This document shows, one piece after another, positions 35,240-44,659 of a DNA stretch of 64,000 nucleotides. A program made the position numbers and the translations under genes. The stretch is taken from assembly GCF_042675645.1 (NCBI RefSeq), contig NZ_JBHTJH010000002.1:59882-123881 (forward strand), in the 5' to 3' direction. Below the pieces are notes generated by a model. The model was not told the origin of the DNA and did not search any database. It worked only from the letters and a program-made list of their open reading frames with translations. The stretch comes from Sungkyunkwania multivorans. Its GTDB lineage: Bacteria > Bacteroidota > Bacteroidia > Flavobacteriales > Flavobacteriaceae. Numbering within the stretch: the first letter of the stretch is position 1; every line of letters starts with the position of its first letter.

Positions 35240-36208
35240 TTAGGCCTCAACCGTCTCTTTGCTTGCCACGGCAGCCAAGTAGCGCTCGGCATCCAAGGCG
35301 GCCATACAACCGGTACCTGCTGCGGTGATCGCCTGACGATATTCTTTATCCTGTACATCGCCCGATGCAAACACTCCAGGGATATTTGTCTTGGTACTTT
35401 TTCCTTCTGTAATGATATAACCTGCATCATCCATCGTAAGCTGTCCTTTAAAGATATCGGTATTCGGTTTATGTCCGATGGCGATAAACAATCCAGTGAT
35501 GGCAATCTCTTCGGTCTCTCCAGTCTGGTTATTCTTCATACGAAGCCCTTCGACCACAGTATCCCCCAAAACCTCATCAACTTCGGTATGATATCGTACT
35601 TCTAAATTTGATACGCTATTTACACGGTGCTGCATTGCTTTAGAGGCACGCATCTCGCCTTTTCTGACGAGCATGGTCACTTTGTTGCATATATTGGCCA
35701 AATAGGTTGCCTCTTCGGCTGCGGTATCACCACCACCTACGATGGCGACATCTTGCCCCTTAAAAAAGAAGCCATCGCAAACCGCGCAGGCCGAAACACC
35801 GCCTCCACGAAGACGCTGCTCACTTGGCAAGCCAAGATATTTGGCTGTTGCTCCAGTTGAGATGATCACCGTTTCTGCTTCGATATGTTTGTTATTGTCA
35901 ACGACAACCTTATGAATTCCGCCATATTCTTTGCTGAACGATACAGAAGTGACCATTCCTATACGGACTTCCGTACCGAAACGCTCCGCCTGTTGTTGCA
36001 ATTGTATCATCATTGTTGGGCCATCGATCCCTTCAGGATATCCAGGAAAATTATCGACTTCCGTAGTTGTCGTAAGTTGTCCCCCAGGTTCCATACCGGT
36101 ATACATCACAGGCTTCAGATCTGCCCGCGCAGCATAGATCGCCGCAGTGTATCCCGCAGGGCCAGAACCTATGATCAATGTTTTTATTCTTTCTACTGTA
36201 TCTGACAT
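35240..36208 (-). CDS. trxB: Thioredoxin-disulfide reductase
   Basis: The 322-residue flavoprotein reduces thioredoxin with NADPH. FAD is bound by GSGPAGYTAAIYAARA, the active disulfide is in SACAVCDG, NADPH binds at GGGDTAAEEATYL, and the second FAD motif is FASGDVQDKEYRQ. The length matches the low-molecular-weight class. It would feed the thioredoxin and peroxiredoxins at 12-14 kb. A TACTTTTG box lies 29 bp upstream of its start. Confidence 0.97.
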   Translation of the reverse strand: MSDTVERIKTLIIGSGPAGYTAAIYAARADLKPVMYTGMEPGGQLTTTTEVDNFPGYPEGIDGPTMMIQLQQQAERFGTEVRIGMVTSVSFSKEYGGIHKVVVDNNKHIEAETVIISTGATAKYLGLPSEQRLRGGGVSACAVCDGFFFKGQDVAIVGGGDTAAEEATYLANICNKVTMLVRKGEMRASKAMQHRVNSVSNLEVRYHTEVDEVLGDTVVEGLRMKNNQTGETEEIAITGLFIAIGHKPNTDIFKGQLTMDDAGYIITEGKSTKTNIPGVFASGDVQDKEYRQAITAAGTGCMAALDAERYLAAVASKETVEA

Positions 36209-36236
36209 AATCGTTAATTTCTAAAAATCCATATAA

Positions 36237-36244
36237 CAAAAGTA
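36237..36244 (-). promoter_or_regulatory. -7 box TACTTTTG ahead of trxB
   Basis: On the minus strand this reads TACTTTTG, 28 bases before the trxB ATG, a full TAnnTTTG match. Confidence 0.6.
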
Positions 36245-36477
36245 GCATTTATTAAAAAAAGCTTACGTCCTATTTATTAAAAGTTGTTATCAACATATTG
36301 TAATTATCAATAGCGTTACCGAATATTCTTACAAATCCAAGAAGGCGGAAGAAAGCTGAAAATTAGCGCCGCCGAAGTAGTGATCGTGTAAGAATCCAAC
36401 TTCAAAAAGATTATTTAAAAATCCGTATCTTTAATAGGAAGTAACATCCTGATTTTTAACCTCTAAACCGAAAAACC

Positions 36478-36945
36478 ATGAAGAATATCATTCCGCTATT
36501 CTTAGTTCTGATAGCACTCCTATTTTCTTGCAAGCCAGGTAATGAGAAAACAAGTGTTTCTGAAGAGGACACGAATAAGACTCCCTCCATCGAAGGCGTT
36601 TGGGAAATGAAAAATCAATATTTTTTTGAGGACGGTGCAGTATTGGACAGTTTGGACTACAGCCAAGGCTATCGTCAAGTGAAGATGTACCACCAAGGAA
36701 AGATCATGTGGTCTAGAAAGGTGCCCATCGATTCGGTAGAATGGTACGGATATGGCACCTATAACATCACGGACTCTACCTTACAAGAAACCATCGAATA
36801 TGGATCCGCGTCCATGCTTAAGATCATCGATACCATGCGGGTTTTCAACTTTGAGCTCATTCTAGATAAAGATACTTTCAGCCAGATCAGTCTTGACGAA
36901 AACGGCGAACGTATCTTTTCGGAAAATTATGTGAGAATAGAATAA
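36478..36945 (+). CDS. Hypothetical lipoprotein (lipocalin-like)
   Basis: The 155-residue protein has a lipobox (LLFSC, Cys18) and a compact beta-rich domain starting IEGVWEMKNQYFF and ending with ENYVRIE. The GxW start and strand pattern resemble lipocalin-like domains of Bacteroidota lipoproteins, but I cannot assign a family. A TATCTTTA box about 45 bp upstream could be its promoter. It converges with rny. Confidence 0.72.
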   Translation: MKNIIPLFLVLIALLFSCKPGNEKTSVSEEDTNKTPSIEGVWEMKNQYFFEDGAVLDSLDYSQGYRQVKMYHQGKIMWSRKVPIDSVEWYGYGTYNITDSTLQETIEYGSASMLKIIDTMRVFNFELILDKDTFSQISLDENGERIFSENYVRIE

Positions 36946-36952
36946 AAAAAGA

Positions 36953-36975
36953 GCAATAAAATCGCTCCTTTTCTT
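36953..36975. terminator. Weak terminator-like hairpin
   Basis: A short GAGC/GCTC stem with A's before and CTTTTCTTT after lies between the lipoprotein gene and the rny end. The stem is only four pairs, so this is tentative. Confidence 0.3.
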
Positions 36976-37005
36976 TAATTCTAATAAAAACAAATTCGAT
37001 ATCGC

Positions 37006-38571
37006 CTACTTTGCGATATTCACCGCTCTTGTCTCCCTGATCACCGTGATTTTCACTTGACCAGGATAGGTCATGTCGGTCTGTATTTTCTGAGATATCT
37101 CGAAGGAAAGTTGTGCCGCAGCATCATCACTTACCTTTTCACTTTCAACAATAACGCGAAGTTCTCTTCCCGCTTGAATGGCATATGCCTTTTTAACTCC
37201 ACTAAATCCAAAAGCAATATCTTCCAGATCTTTGAGTCGTTGAATGTAGCTATCCAATACCTGCCTTCTCGCTCCAGGTCTTGCGCCAGAGATGGCATCG
37301 CACACCTGTACGATCGGCGAAAGCAGTGATTTCATCTCTATTTCGTCGTGGTGAGCCCCAATGGCATTGCACACTTCTGGCTTCTCTCCATGCTTCTCTG
37401 CCCACTGCATTCCAAGTATGGCATGAGGGATCTCTGTTTCCTCTTCAGGCACTTTTCCTATATCGTGAAGAAGACCAGCCCTCTTGGCAAGTTTGGCGTT
37501 CAATCCAAGTTCGGCAGCCATCAGACCACATAATTTGGCTACTTCTCGCGAGTGTTGTAGCAAATTCTGGCCGTAAGAAGAACGATATTTCATTCGACCT
37601 ACTGCCTTGATCAGTTCTGGATGTAACCCATGGATACCTAGATCGATTACCGTACGCTTCCCAACTTCGATGATCTCTTCTTCAATCTGTTTTTTGGTTT
37701 TCTTCACGATCTCTTCGATCCGTGCTGGGTGAATACGACCGTCGGTGACCAATCGGTGGAGTGAAAGTCTGGCAATCTCTCTTCTCACGGAGTCAAAACA
37801 CGAGAGGATGATGGCTTCTGGAGTATCATCTACGATAATTTCAACTCCCGTAGCCGATTCTATCGCCCTGATATTGCGCCCTTCCCTTCCAATTATACGA
37901 CCCTTTACATCATCGGACTCTAGATTGAATACAGAGACACAATTTTCGATGGCCTCCTCGGTTCCGACACGTTGAATGGTATTGATGATGATTTTCTTGG
38001 CCTCTTGTTGCGCCGTTAGCTTAGCCTCTTCCATCGACTCTTGGATGAATGCCATGGCATCACTCTTCGCCTCTGATCGCAATGATTCTACCAATTGTTC
38101 TTTGGCGTCTTCCGCTGACAACCCTGAAATGACCTCCAATTGTTCGACCTGGCTCTTGTGAAGTTTATCGAGTTCTGACTGTTTCTTATTTAGAAAATCT
38201 AAACGGTGATCATAATCCTTTACTTTCTCTTGAATCTCCTCGTTGAGTTTTTTATTTCTTGATAGTTCGCTAGAGACTTGAGATTCCTTATCCCTGATAC
38301 GCTTCTCGGCTTCGGCCATTTTTTTATCTCTTGCCAAAATCTCTTTCTCATGCTCTGCCTTCAGCTCTAAGAATCGCTCTTTCGCCTTAAGTATCTTATC
38401 TTTCTTGATACTTTCTCCTTCCTTCTCCGCATCTTTAATAATGCTGTTGGCCTCTCTCTTTGCATTACCTACAACCTTGGAGGCATTTCCCCTTTCAAGC
38501 ATTTTAGCGATCACAAAACCAAATATAAGTCCTGCAACCCCCACTATGATGGTTAGTGTTATATTATCCAT
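37006..38571 (-). CDS. rny: Ribonuclease Y
   Basis: The 521-residue endoribonuclease starts mRNA decay at the membrane. It has an N-terminal membrane helix (LTIIVGVAGLIFGFVIAKML) and a long coiled coil to about residue 190. A KH domain follows with GRIIGREGRNIRAIES, then an HD domain with GLLHDIGKVPEE and IGAHHDEIEM for the metal site. The length is standard. Upstream on the same strand lie the 6S-like RNA and zapA. Confidence 0.97.
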   Translation of the reverse strand: MDNITLTIIVGVAGLIFGFVIAKMLERGNASKVVGNAKREANSIIKDAEKEGESIKKDKILKAKERFLELKAEHEKEILARDKKMAEAEKRIRDKESQVSSELSRNKKLNEEIQEKVKDYDHRLDFLNKKQSELDKLHKSQVEQLEVISGLSAEDAKEQLVESLRSEAKSDAMAFIQESMEEAKLTAQQEAKKIIINTIQRVGTEEAIENCVSVFNLESDDVKGRIIGREGRNIRAIESATGVEIIVDDTPEAIILSCFDSVRREIARLSLHRLVTDGRIHPARIEEIVKKTKKQIEEEIIEVGKRTVIDLGIHGLHPELIKAVGRMKYRSSYGQNLLQHSREVAKLCGLMAAELGLNAKLAKRAGLLHDIGKVPEEETEIPHAILGMQWAEKHGEKPEVCNAIGAHHDEIEMKSLLSPIVQVCDAISGARPGARRQVLDSYIQRLKDLEDIAFGFSGVKKAYAIQAGRELRVIVESEKVSDDAAAQLSFEISQKIQTDMTYPGQVKITVIRETRAVNIAK

Positions 38572-38589
38572 TATAAAATTTAATTAATA

Positions 38590-38756
38590 AAAAAAGCCTA
38601 CACTAGTGTGAGTTTTGTATAAACTCCTAAAAACAGGATTAGGGCTAACAAGTTGTTCAAGGATCCGCTCAGTGGCGGCATGCTTTTGCAACCTAAACTC
38701 ACCCTTTTTAATTGTATAACGTTGAGTTTATCAAAAAAATAACTAGTGTAGGCAGT
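38590..38756 (-). ncRNA. ssrS: 6S-like RNA (6S-Flavo type)
   Basis: The gap between zapA and rny cannot code. On the minus strand it starts with GCCTACACTAGT (38753-38742) and ends with the perfect complement ACTAGTGTAGGC (38607-38596) followed by a T run. This gives a long RNA closed by a 12-bp terminal stem. Inside, further complementary stretches (GATAAACTCAACG and GGAGTTTATAC) extend it, leaving a large central bulge. This is the layout of 6S RNA, which binds RNA polymerase by mimicking an open promoter. The position beside zapA matches 6S genes in other bacteria. The 6S-Flavo assignment is from memory and needs a covariance search. Confidence 0.8.
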
Positions 38757-38780
38757 AACCTTATATTTAAAGAACGTGTT

Positions 38781-39062
38781 CTAAGAAACCAATAGCTCAT
38801 TTAACGCCTTTAGCCGTTCTATTGTTTCTGTATTTATATTTTCCTCATCAATACCTCGTTGCTCTACCTGTGCTGCAAATTGCAAAGCGCACATGGCCAG
38901 CACATCTTGCTTATCCCTCACGGCATAATTCTGCTCAAATTGTTTGATCATGGCCTCTATCTTCTTAGCAGCCTTTCTCAATCCTTCCTCTTGACTTGGC
39001 AATATGGTCAACGGGTACACCCTGTCGGCTATCGAAATTTTGATCTTTAGCTTATCTTCCAT
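38781..39062 (-). CDS. zapA: Cell division protein ZapA
   Basis: The 93-residue protein has the ZapA fold: KIKISIADRVYPLTI with the initial strands, a KAAKKIEAMIKQFE helix, and a long C-terminal coiled coil. ZapA bundles FtsZ filaments at midcell. Its start lies 6 bp downstream of the coiled-coil gene at 39069-39359, and the 6S-like RNA follows it. Confidence 0.92.
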   Translation of the reverse strand: MEDKLKIKISIADRVYPLTILPSQEEGLRKAAKKIEAMIKQFEQNYAVRDKQDVLAMCALQFAAQVEQRGIDEENINTETIERLKALNELLVS

Positions 39063-39068
39063 ATTGTT

Positions 39069-39359
39069 TTAGTCTGAAAGTTGAGCAATGCAATGATCTA
39101 TTTCCCTGATCAAGGTATTTATTTTTAGCTTTGCAGCTGTTTTACTTTCGTTACTGCCCACCATAGAATTGGCCATCTTGAGTGAATCGTATTTTTCTTG
39201 CCAGTTTGAAAGCAATGCTTCTTTGTCGGCCAACGCTCCTTCGAAAACTGAAATCTCATTAGAAAGTCGTTGATTTTCAACTCTCAAGGCTTCTCGTTCT
39301 TGCAATAATTGCTTTACGTTGTTTTCTAGCCTCTCAATGATTTTCGAAAGCTCACTCAT
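39069..39359 (-). CDS. Coiled-coil protein upstream of zapA
   Basis: The 96-residue protein is almost all heptad repeat in residues 1-60 (SKIIERLENNVKQLLQERE, LRVENQRLSNEISVFE) and ends in a short helix with LIREIDHCIAQLSD. It is 6 bp before zapA, so the two are co-translated. It resembles ZapB-type division coiled coils in size and layout only; the sequence alone does not prove this. Confidence 0.82.
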   Translation of the reverse strand: MSELSKIIERLENNVKQLLQEREALRVENQRLSNEISVFEGALADKEALLSNWQEKYDSLKMANSMVGSNESKTAAKLKINTLIREIDHCIAQLSD

Positions 39360-39552
39360 TAGTGCTCCAATTCTATTTGGATTAAGACAAAGTTAACATA
39401 CCTTGGTCAACTGAGCAACTGTTTTGATACAATTTTTAAGACTTTTCCTGCTTAAAGTAAGTATCGGTTCTGGTACTTTGGCTTTGTTTTTGTAAATCAA
39501 AAACTTTAAAGTTTTACCTCAAAAACTTAATTTAGCAACAATCTTGTGATTT

Positions 39553-41253
39553 ATGTTTAAAAAATTTATTTACACGGCATTAATGCTCACTTGCGGGCTT
39601 TCTTTTTCCCAAAAGAAGTATCCCGCCAATACATTCATGTCTCCTGTTGAAATTCCAATCGTGGTCTCGGGTACCTTTGGCGAATTGCGATCCAATCATT
39701 TTCACTCTGGAATAGATATTAGAACCGAAGGAAGAGAAGGTTTGAATATATTGGCCATAGGTGACGGCTATGTGTCACGTATAAAAATAGCTCATGGCGG
39801 ATTTGGAAAAGCATTATATGTTACTCATCCAAATGGGTACACTTCTGTCTATGCGCATTTACAAAAATTCGCGCCCAAGATAGAAGCCTACATAAAAAAG
39901 AGACAATATGCTAAAGAGAGCTACCAGATACAAGCCTATCCCGATCCGAACGAATTATCCCTTAAAAAGGGGGAGATCATCGCTTTGAGCGGTAATACGG
40001 GCGGGTCCGCAGGTCCACATCTTCACTTTGAAATAAGAGATACCGCCACCGAGCATATCATCAACCCGCTATGGTTTGGTCTCGAAGTTCCCGATTCGAG
40101 AGAACCAACGGTAAAAGAGGTCTTCGCCTATGCCATAACCGACAGCTCGCAGGTAAATAGATCGAATGATATCGTTAAATTGAACATCAATAGAAATAAG
40201 GACGGAATCTATGTGTCCAATAAGATCTATGCAAATGGCACCATTGGTTTTGGATTGAACACTTTTGACAGGCAGGATGGTGCATGGAACAAGAATGGTA
40301 TTTATAAGATACAGATGTTCGTCAATGGCGCGCCTAGACTCATCTATGATTTTGAGACCTTCTCCTTTGCCGAATCTAGATATATCAACACGCTCATCGA
40401 CTATGAGCACTATAAGACTTTTCGCCAGCGAGTACAACGACTTTATAAAGTACCTGCGAATCGGTTGAGTATTTATGAGCGGAATAATGGCTATGTAACA
40501 ATTGCAGAAGGCCTAAGCTACGATGTTGAAATAGCGATCGAAGATTTTGCGGGCAACATGACTGAGATTAAAATTCCGATCGAAGGGAAGCGATTACCGA
40601 TCAAAGAACCCAAAATGATTGAAAAAACAGATAAGTATCTTGTTGCAAATCGCGATAATAATTATGAGTTTGAGAAAACATCGGTATACTTTGCCAAGAA
40701 TACCTTTTACGATGATTTTTATATCGACCTAAGGGAGGAGAACGATACACTCATATTGCATAACGATAAAGTGCCCGCGCACAAAAATTTCACCATCAGC
40801 TTTGATGCCTCTGCCTATGAAGACGCTGAATTGGACAAAATGTTCATCGCCATGCTAGAAAGCGATGGCTCCGCCTCCTTTGTATCGGCCAAACGAAACA
40901 GTCCTGTCTTCAAGGCGCGCTCTAAAAGTCTTGGCACCTACTTTCTCGCAAAGGACACCATTGCTCCAACGATACAACCAATGAACTTTGCAGAAGGAAA
41001 GTGGCTTTCAAATGCAAAGAACCTAAAAGTGAAGATCGATGATGACTTTAGTGGAATAAAAAGCTATAGGGGAACTATCAACGGGGAATGGGTGCTATTT
41101 GAATATGAATATAAGACCAACACCTTGACCTATGATTTCGATGATAAAAAATTGGATGGGACAAAACATAATTTAAAACTTACCGTTACCGATAATGTGG
41201 GAAATAGTACTACTTTTGCTTCCACTTTTTATCGAAAAGATCCATCACCCTAA
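39553..41253 (+). CDS. M23-family metallopeptidase
   Basis: The 566-residue exported protein has a signal peptide (LTCGLSFSQ) and a LytM/M23 domain at about residues 40-180. The zinc-site pieces are SNHFHSGIDIR and GPHLHFEIR (HxH), with GYGSVYAHL-type spacing (YTSVYAHL) between. M23 enzymes cut peptide cross-links of peptidoglycan or only regulate them. The remaining 380 residues form beta-sandwich-like domains of unknown role. The TonB receptor gene begins 13 bp downstream. Confidence 0.92.
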   Translation: MFKKFIYTALMLTCGLSFSQKKYPANTFMSPVEIPIVVSGTFGELRSNHFHSGIDIRTEGREGLNILAIGDGYVSRIKIAHGGFGKALYVTHPNGYTSVYAHLQKFAPKIEAYIKKRQYAKESYQIQAYPDPNELSLKKGEIIALSGNTGGSAGPHLHFEIRDTATEHIINPLWFGLEVPDSREPTVKEVFAYAITDSSQVNRSNDIVKLNINRNKDGIYVSNKIYANGTIGFGLNTFDRQDGAWNKNGIYKIQMFVNGAPRLIYDFETFSFAESRYINTLIDYEHYKTFRQRVQRLYKVPANRLSIYERNNGYVTIAEGLSYDVEIAIEDFAGNMTEIKIPIEGKRLPIKEPKMIEKTDKYLVANRDNNYEFEKTSVYFAKNTFYDDFYIDLREENDTLILHNDKVPAHKNFTISFDASAYEDAELDKMFIAMLESDGSASFVSAKRNSPVFKARSKSLGTYFLAKDTIAPTIQPMNFAEGKWLSNAKNLKVKIDDDFSGIKSYRGTINGEWVLFEYEYKTNTLTYDFDDKKLDGTKHNLKLTVTDNVGNSTTFASTFYRKDPSP

Positions 41254-41265
41254 ACTAGCTCTATA

Positions 41266-43734
41266 TTGAAACAGCTACGTAACCTTTTAGCATTTTTTTC
41301 TCTTATCTCTTTCTTTCTGTCATGGTCACAGACGGCAACCGTTCGGGGAGTTGTACTCGACGAAAATAATGTCGGACTTGCCGATGTAAATATCATAACT
41401 TCCACAGGTGAAGGTTCACAGACCAATGAGAATGGATTCTATCTGATCGAAATTCCGGCAGAGCGGGAAGTCACCATTATCTTTTCTCACATCTCGCACA
41501 AGAATAGCAGTGTGACCCTAACTTTAGGAAAAGACGACGATTATGAGCTGAATCCTATCATGAACACTGAAGTTGAGGAATTTGGGGAGGTGATCGTCAC
41601 CGCCAATAGAAGAAAAGCGGTTCAAGGCATTAAAACCATATCTCCAAAGGCCATTCGATTGATCCCTGGTGCCAATGCTGGGGTTGAGAATGTCTTAAAA
41701 TCATTGCCTGGGGTCAATTCCAACAATGAATTAAGCACACAATATTCGGTTCGAGGAGGAAATTTTGATGAAAACCTCATCTATGTAAATGAAATTGAAG
41801 TATACCGCCCCTTCTTAATAAGGTCTGGACAACAAGAGGGGCTTAGCTTTGTGAATCCCGACCTGGTGCAGAATGTCGACTTCTCAGCCGGTGGTTTTCA
41901 AGCCAAGTTTGGAGACAAATTATCGTCTGTTTTAGACATTAGCTATAAAACGCCTGTAGCCTTTGGCGCTGGTTTGGATGCATCGCTTTTAGGTGGAAGT
42001 GCCTATGTGGAAGGGATCACCCCGAACGGAAAGCTTTCAGGTGTAGCGGGATTGCGATATAGGGACAATAGCCTTTTGGTGAACACCAAAGAGACCGAGA
42101 CCAACTTCAGACCAACATTTATCGATGCACAAACCTATTTCACTTATAAATTCTCTGGAAAGTTTCACCTCAACTTCTTAGGAAACATCTCTTTGAACAA
42201 ATACAATTATAAACCGCTCACGAGGCAGACAAATTTTGGCACCCTCCAAAATCCAATTGCCTTGCTGGTATTCTATGAAGGACAAGAAGTTGATGAGTAT
42301 CAAACCGTCTTCGGCGCCTTAAAAGCCAATTATTTTCTTAACGACAAGCTTACGTTAAAGCTCATTGGGTCTGCATACCATACCACAGAGCAAGAGCATT
42401 TTGATATTCTGGCACAATATCGACTTGGGGAAGTGAATAGCGATATTGGTGGGGATGATCTTGGAGAGGTCGAATTTTCTGAAGGGATAGGCTCGCAACT
42501 CACCCATGCAAGAAATGACCTCGACGCATTGATCTTTAACTTAGAACATAGAGGAATCTATACGGAAGATGATACGCAAATCGATTGGGGTGTAAAATAT
42601 ACCCGAGAAGACATACGCGATCGTGTTGTTGAATGGGAAGTGATCGATTCTGCCGGATTCGCCATTCGCCCACCAGGGTCCGAATTCAATGACCAGCCCT
42701 ATTCTCCGTTCGAAGGTCCACTGGAAGCCTTTGAGAACATTAGAGCGAGAAATAATACCGTGATCGACCGTGTCTCTGGCTTCGTGCAATGGAGTCAACG
42801 CGACGATTGGGGCGATCATGAAGTTTGGTATAATGCTGGTGTTAGGGCACATCACTGGAGCGTTAATGATGAGGCCACGGCCGGCAATTCTTCACAAACC
42901 GTTTTTAGCCCAAGGGCCCAATTTGCTATAAAACCTGCGTGGCAAAAGGACATGCTATTTAGAATTTCGGGAGGGTGGTATCACCAACCACCATTCTATA
43001 GAGAGTTACGAGATTCGATGGGTGTTGTTCAGCCAAATGTAAAGGCACAACAATCCATACACCTGGTCCTTGGAAACGATTATAGTTTTGAGATGTGGGG
43101 AAGACCTTTTAAGCTTACTTCAGAAGCTTATTACAAAAGCCTTACAGATGTAAATCCATACACCCTCGAAAATGTGCGCATCCGCTATAGAGCGCGCAAC
43201 AACGCAAAGGCTTATGCTTATGGCTTTGGACTACAACTGAACGGTGAATTCGTTCCAGGGACCGAATCTTGGATAAGTTTTGGATATTTGAAGACCGAAG
43301 AGAATATAGACAATAGAGGCTATATTGCGCGACCTACGGACCAACGCTTAAAGTTTGCCATGTTATTTCAGGATTATGTGCCCAGGATCCCCGATCTGAA
43401 GATGTATCTGAATCTTGTTTATAATACAGGCCTGCCAGGTGGTTCGCCAAGTTATGCCGATCCTTACATATTTCAAAATAGATTAAGGGACTATAAGCGC
43501 GCCGATGTGGGGGTGTCTTATGTGTTAACGGATGGTAAGAAAACCTACCCCAAAGGACATTGGTTACACAAGTTCAGAGAACTGAGCGTCGGTGCGGAGA
43601 TATTCAATATCTTTGATGTACGCAACTCCATCACCAATACTTGGGTCCGAGATGTGTACACCCAAAGAGAATTTGGAATTCCGAATTTTATGACACAAAG
43701 GGTGTTTAATGTACGGCTGAGCATGAAATTTTAA
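41266..43734 (+). CDS. TonB-dependent receptor
   Basis: The 822-residue protein starts at TTG 41266 with a signal peptide ending near SWSQ. A carboxypeptidase-like regulatory domain follows (VRGVVLDENNVGLADVNII), then the plug with GVENVLKSLPGVNSNNELS and YSVRGGNFDENLIYVNEIEV, and a 22-strand barrel ending with RVFNVRLSMKF. It imports a substrate that I cannot name. The plug style is shared by Bacteroidota receptors without a SusD partner; no susD lies nearby. It is co-directional with the M23 gene. Confidence 0.93.
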   Translation: MKQLRNLLAFFSLISFFLSWSQTATVRGVVLDENNVGLADVNIITSTGEGSQTNENGFYLIEIPAEREVTIIFSHISHKNSSVTLTLGKDDDYELNPIMNTEVEEFGEVIVTANRRKAVQGIKTISPKAIRLIPGANAGVENVLKSLPGVNSNNELSTQYSVRGGNFDENLIYVNEIEVYRPFLIRSGQQEGLSFVNPDLVQNVDFSAGGFQAKFGDKLSSVLDISYKTPVAFGAGLDASLLGGSAYVEGITPNGKLSGVAGLRYRDNSLLVNTKETETNFRPTFIDAQTYFTYKFSGKFHLNFLGNISLNKYNYKPLTRQTNFGTLQNPIALLVFYEGQEVDEYQTVFGALKANYFLNDKLTLKLIGSAYHTTEQEHFDILAQYRLGEVNSDIGGDDLGEVEFSEGIGSQLTHARNDLDALIFNLEHRGIYTEDDTQIDWGVKYTREDIRDRVVEWEVIDSAGFAIRPPGSEFNDQPYSPFEGPLEAFENIRARNNTVIDRVSGFVQWSQRDDWGDHEVWYNAGVRAHHWSVNDEATAGNSSQTVFSPRAQFAIKPAWQKDMLFRISGGWYHQPPFYRELRDSMGVVQPNVKAQQSIHLVLGNDYSFEMWGRPFKLTSEAYYKSLTDVNPYTLENVRIRYRARNNAKAYAYGFGLQLNGEFVPGTESWISFGYLKTEENIDNRGYIARPTDQRLKFAMLFQDYVPRIPDLKMYLNLVYNTGLPGGSPSYADPYIFQNRLRDYKRADVGVSYVLTDGKKTYPKGHWLHKFRELSVGAEIFNIFDVRNSITNTWVRDVYTQREFGIPNFMTQRVFNVRLSMKF

Positions 43735-43786
43735 TTCATAATACTGATAATTAGGTGGTTACATTTATCTAATATCGATTAAGATC

Positions 43787-43840
43787 CACTGCGATTTCTG
43801 ATTCTTTTGAAGAAAACTATTAACAATGATCATCGCAGTG
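43787..43840. repeat. Inverted repeat in the gap after the TonB receptor
   Basis: CACTGCGAT (43787-43795) is the complement of ATCGCAGTG (43832-43840), with 36 bases between. It is the only structure I see in the 236-bp gap. It may be a terminator without a T run or a chance pair. Confidence 0.35.
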
Positions 43841-43970
43841 AAAAGAAGGTATGGTTTTTGGACTGATTGTCTATAATGTGTAGAGTGCGCGGAAATAGGA
43901 AATCATTGGATATTTAAAATTGTTTGTGCCTCCTTATTGGATATAAAGAGAGGATTTTGTCGAAAGAAAA

Positions 43971-44603
43971 ATGAAAAAAATAAACCTCATATTACTATTG
44001 CTTATCTTTTCTGCTGAAATGTTCGGCCAAAAGAATATCTATGTAAGCAAACGCTTCGATGAGCTTAGCAAAGATCACAAAGAGCTGGCGATCATTCCTT
44101 TTCTAACCACGCTTCAACTCGACGAAAAATTGAGTGAGGAAAAACTAGAGGAAATGGAGAATAAAGAAAGCTATACTGTTCAAAATGCGCTCGAATCCTA
44201 TTTTCTGAAACGCAAGAAACGTAAGAAATTCACCGTGGAGTTTCAAAATATAGAAGATACCAATACCATCCTGAAGCGAAATAATATTACCCTCCAAAAC
44301 CTTGATACCTATACCACCCAAGAATTGTGCAAGATCTTGGATGTCGATGGGCTAATTTCTGGGAATCTCCTTCTAAGCACCATCATTTCTGAAGATATCG
44401 ATGACTCTTTTGATATCGTTTCCATTTTTAGGGGTAAGAGCAATTTTGGAAGAATAAGCATCAAAGTGAGCGACGGCAGCACCGGAAAGCTCCTCTGGAA
44501 ATATGCGAAGACCATCAACCGAAAGTCGGGTCGAAATACTTTTGCCATCGTAGAGGCGATGATGCGAAAAGCATCGCGAAAATTTCCCTATGATAAAGAC
44601 TAG
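43971..44603 (+). CDS. Hypothetical exported protein
   Basis: The 210-residue protein has a signal peptide (LIFSAEMFGQ) and a mixed alpha/beta domain with ELAIIPFLTTLQLDEKL, YTTQELCKILDVDGLISGNLLLS and ISIKVSDGSTGKLLWKYAKT. The pattern of a nucleoside-like 'variant' fold with a late GxLLW strand recalls CsgG/GNA1162-like lipoproteins, but I see no lipobox. Function unknown. Confidence 0.72.
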   Translation: MKKINLILLLLIFSAEMFGQKNIYVSKRFDELSKDHKELAIIPFLTTLQLDEKLSEEKLEEMENKESYTVQNALESYFLKRKKRKKFTVEFQNIEDTNTILKRNNITLQNLDTYTTQELCKILDVDGLISGNLLLSTIISEDIDDSFDIVSIFRGKSNFGRISIKVSDGSTGKLLWKYAKTINRKSGRNTFAIVEAMMRKASRKFPYDKD

Positions 44604-44659
44604 ATAGAAAGTCGAATATGTCTTTACATTTTTAACTAAAAGTTAAATACTGCCAACTG

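Noticed and set aside
44309..44548. Minus-strand frame inside the hypothetical exported protein gene
   Set aside because: The plus-strand gene has a signal peptide and good composition; this is its shadow.
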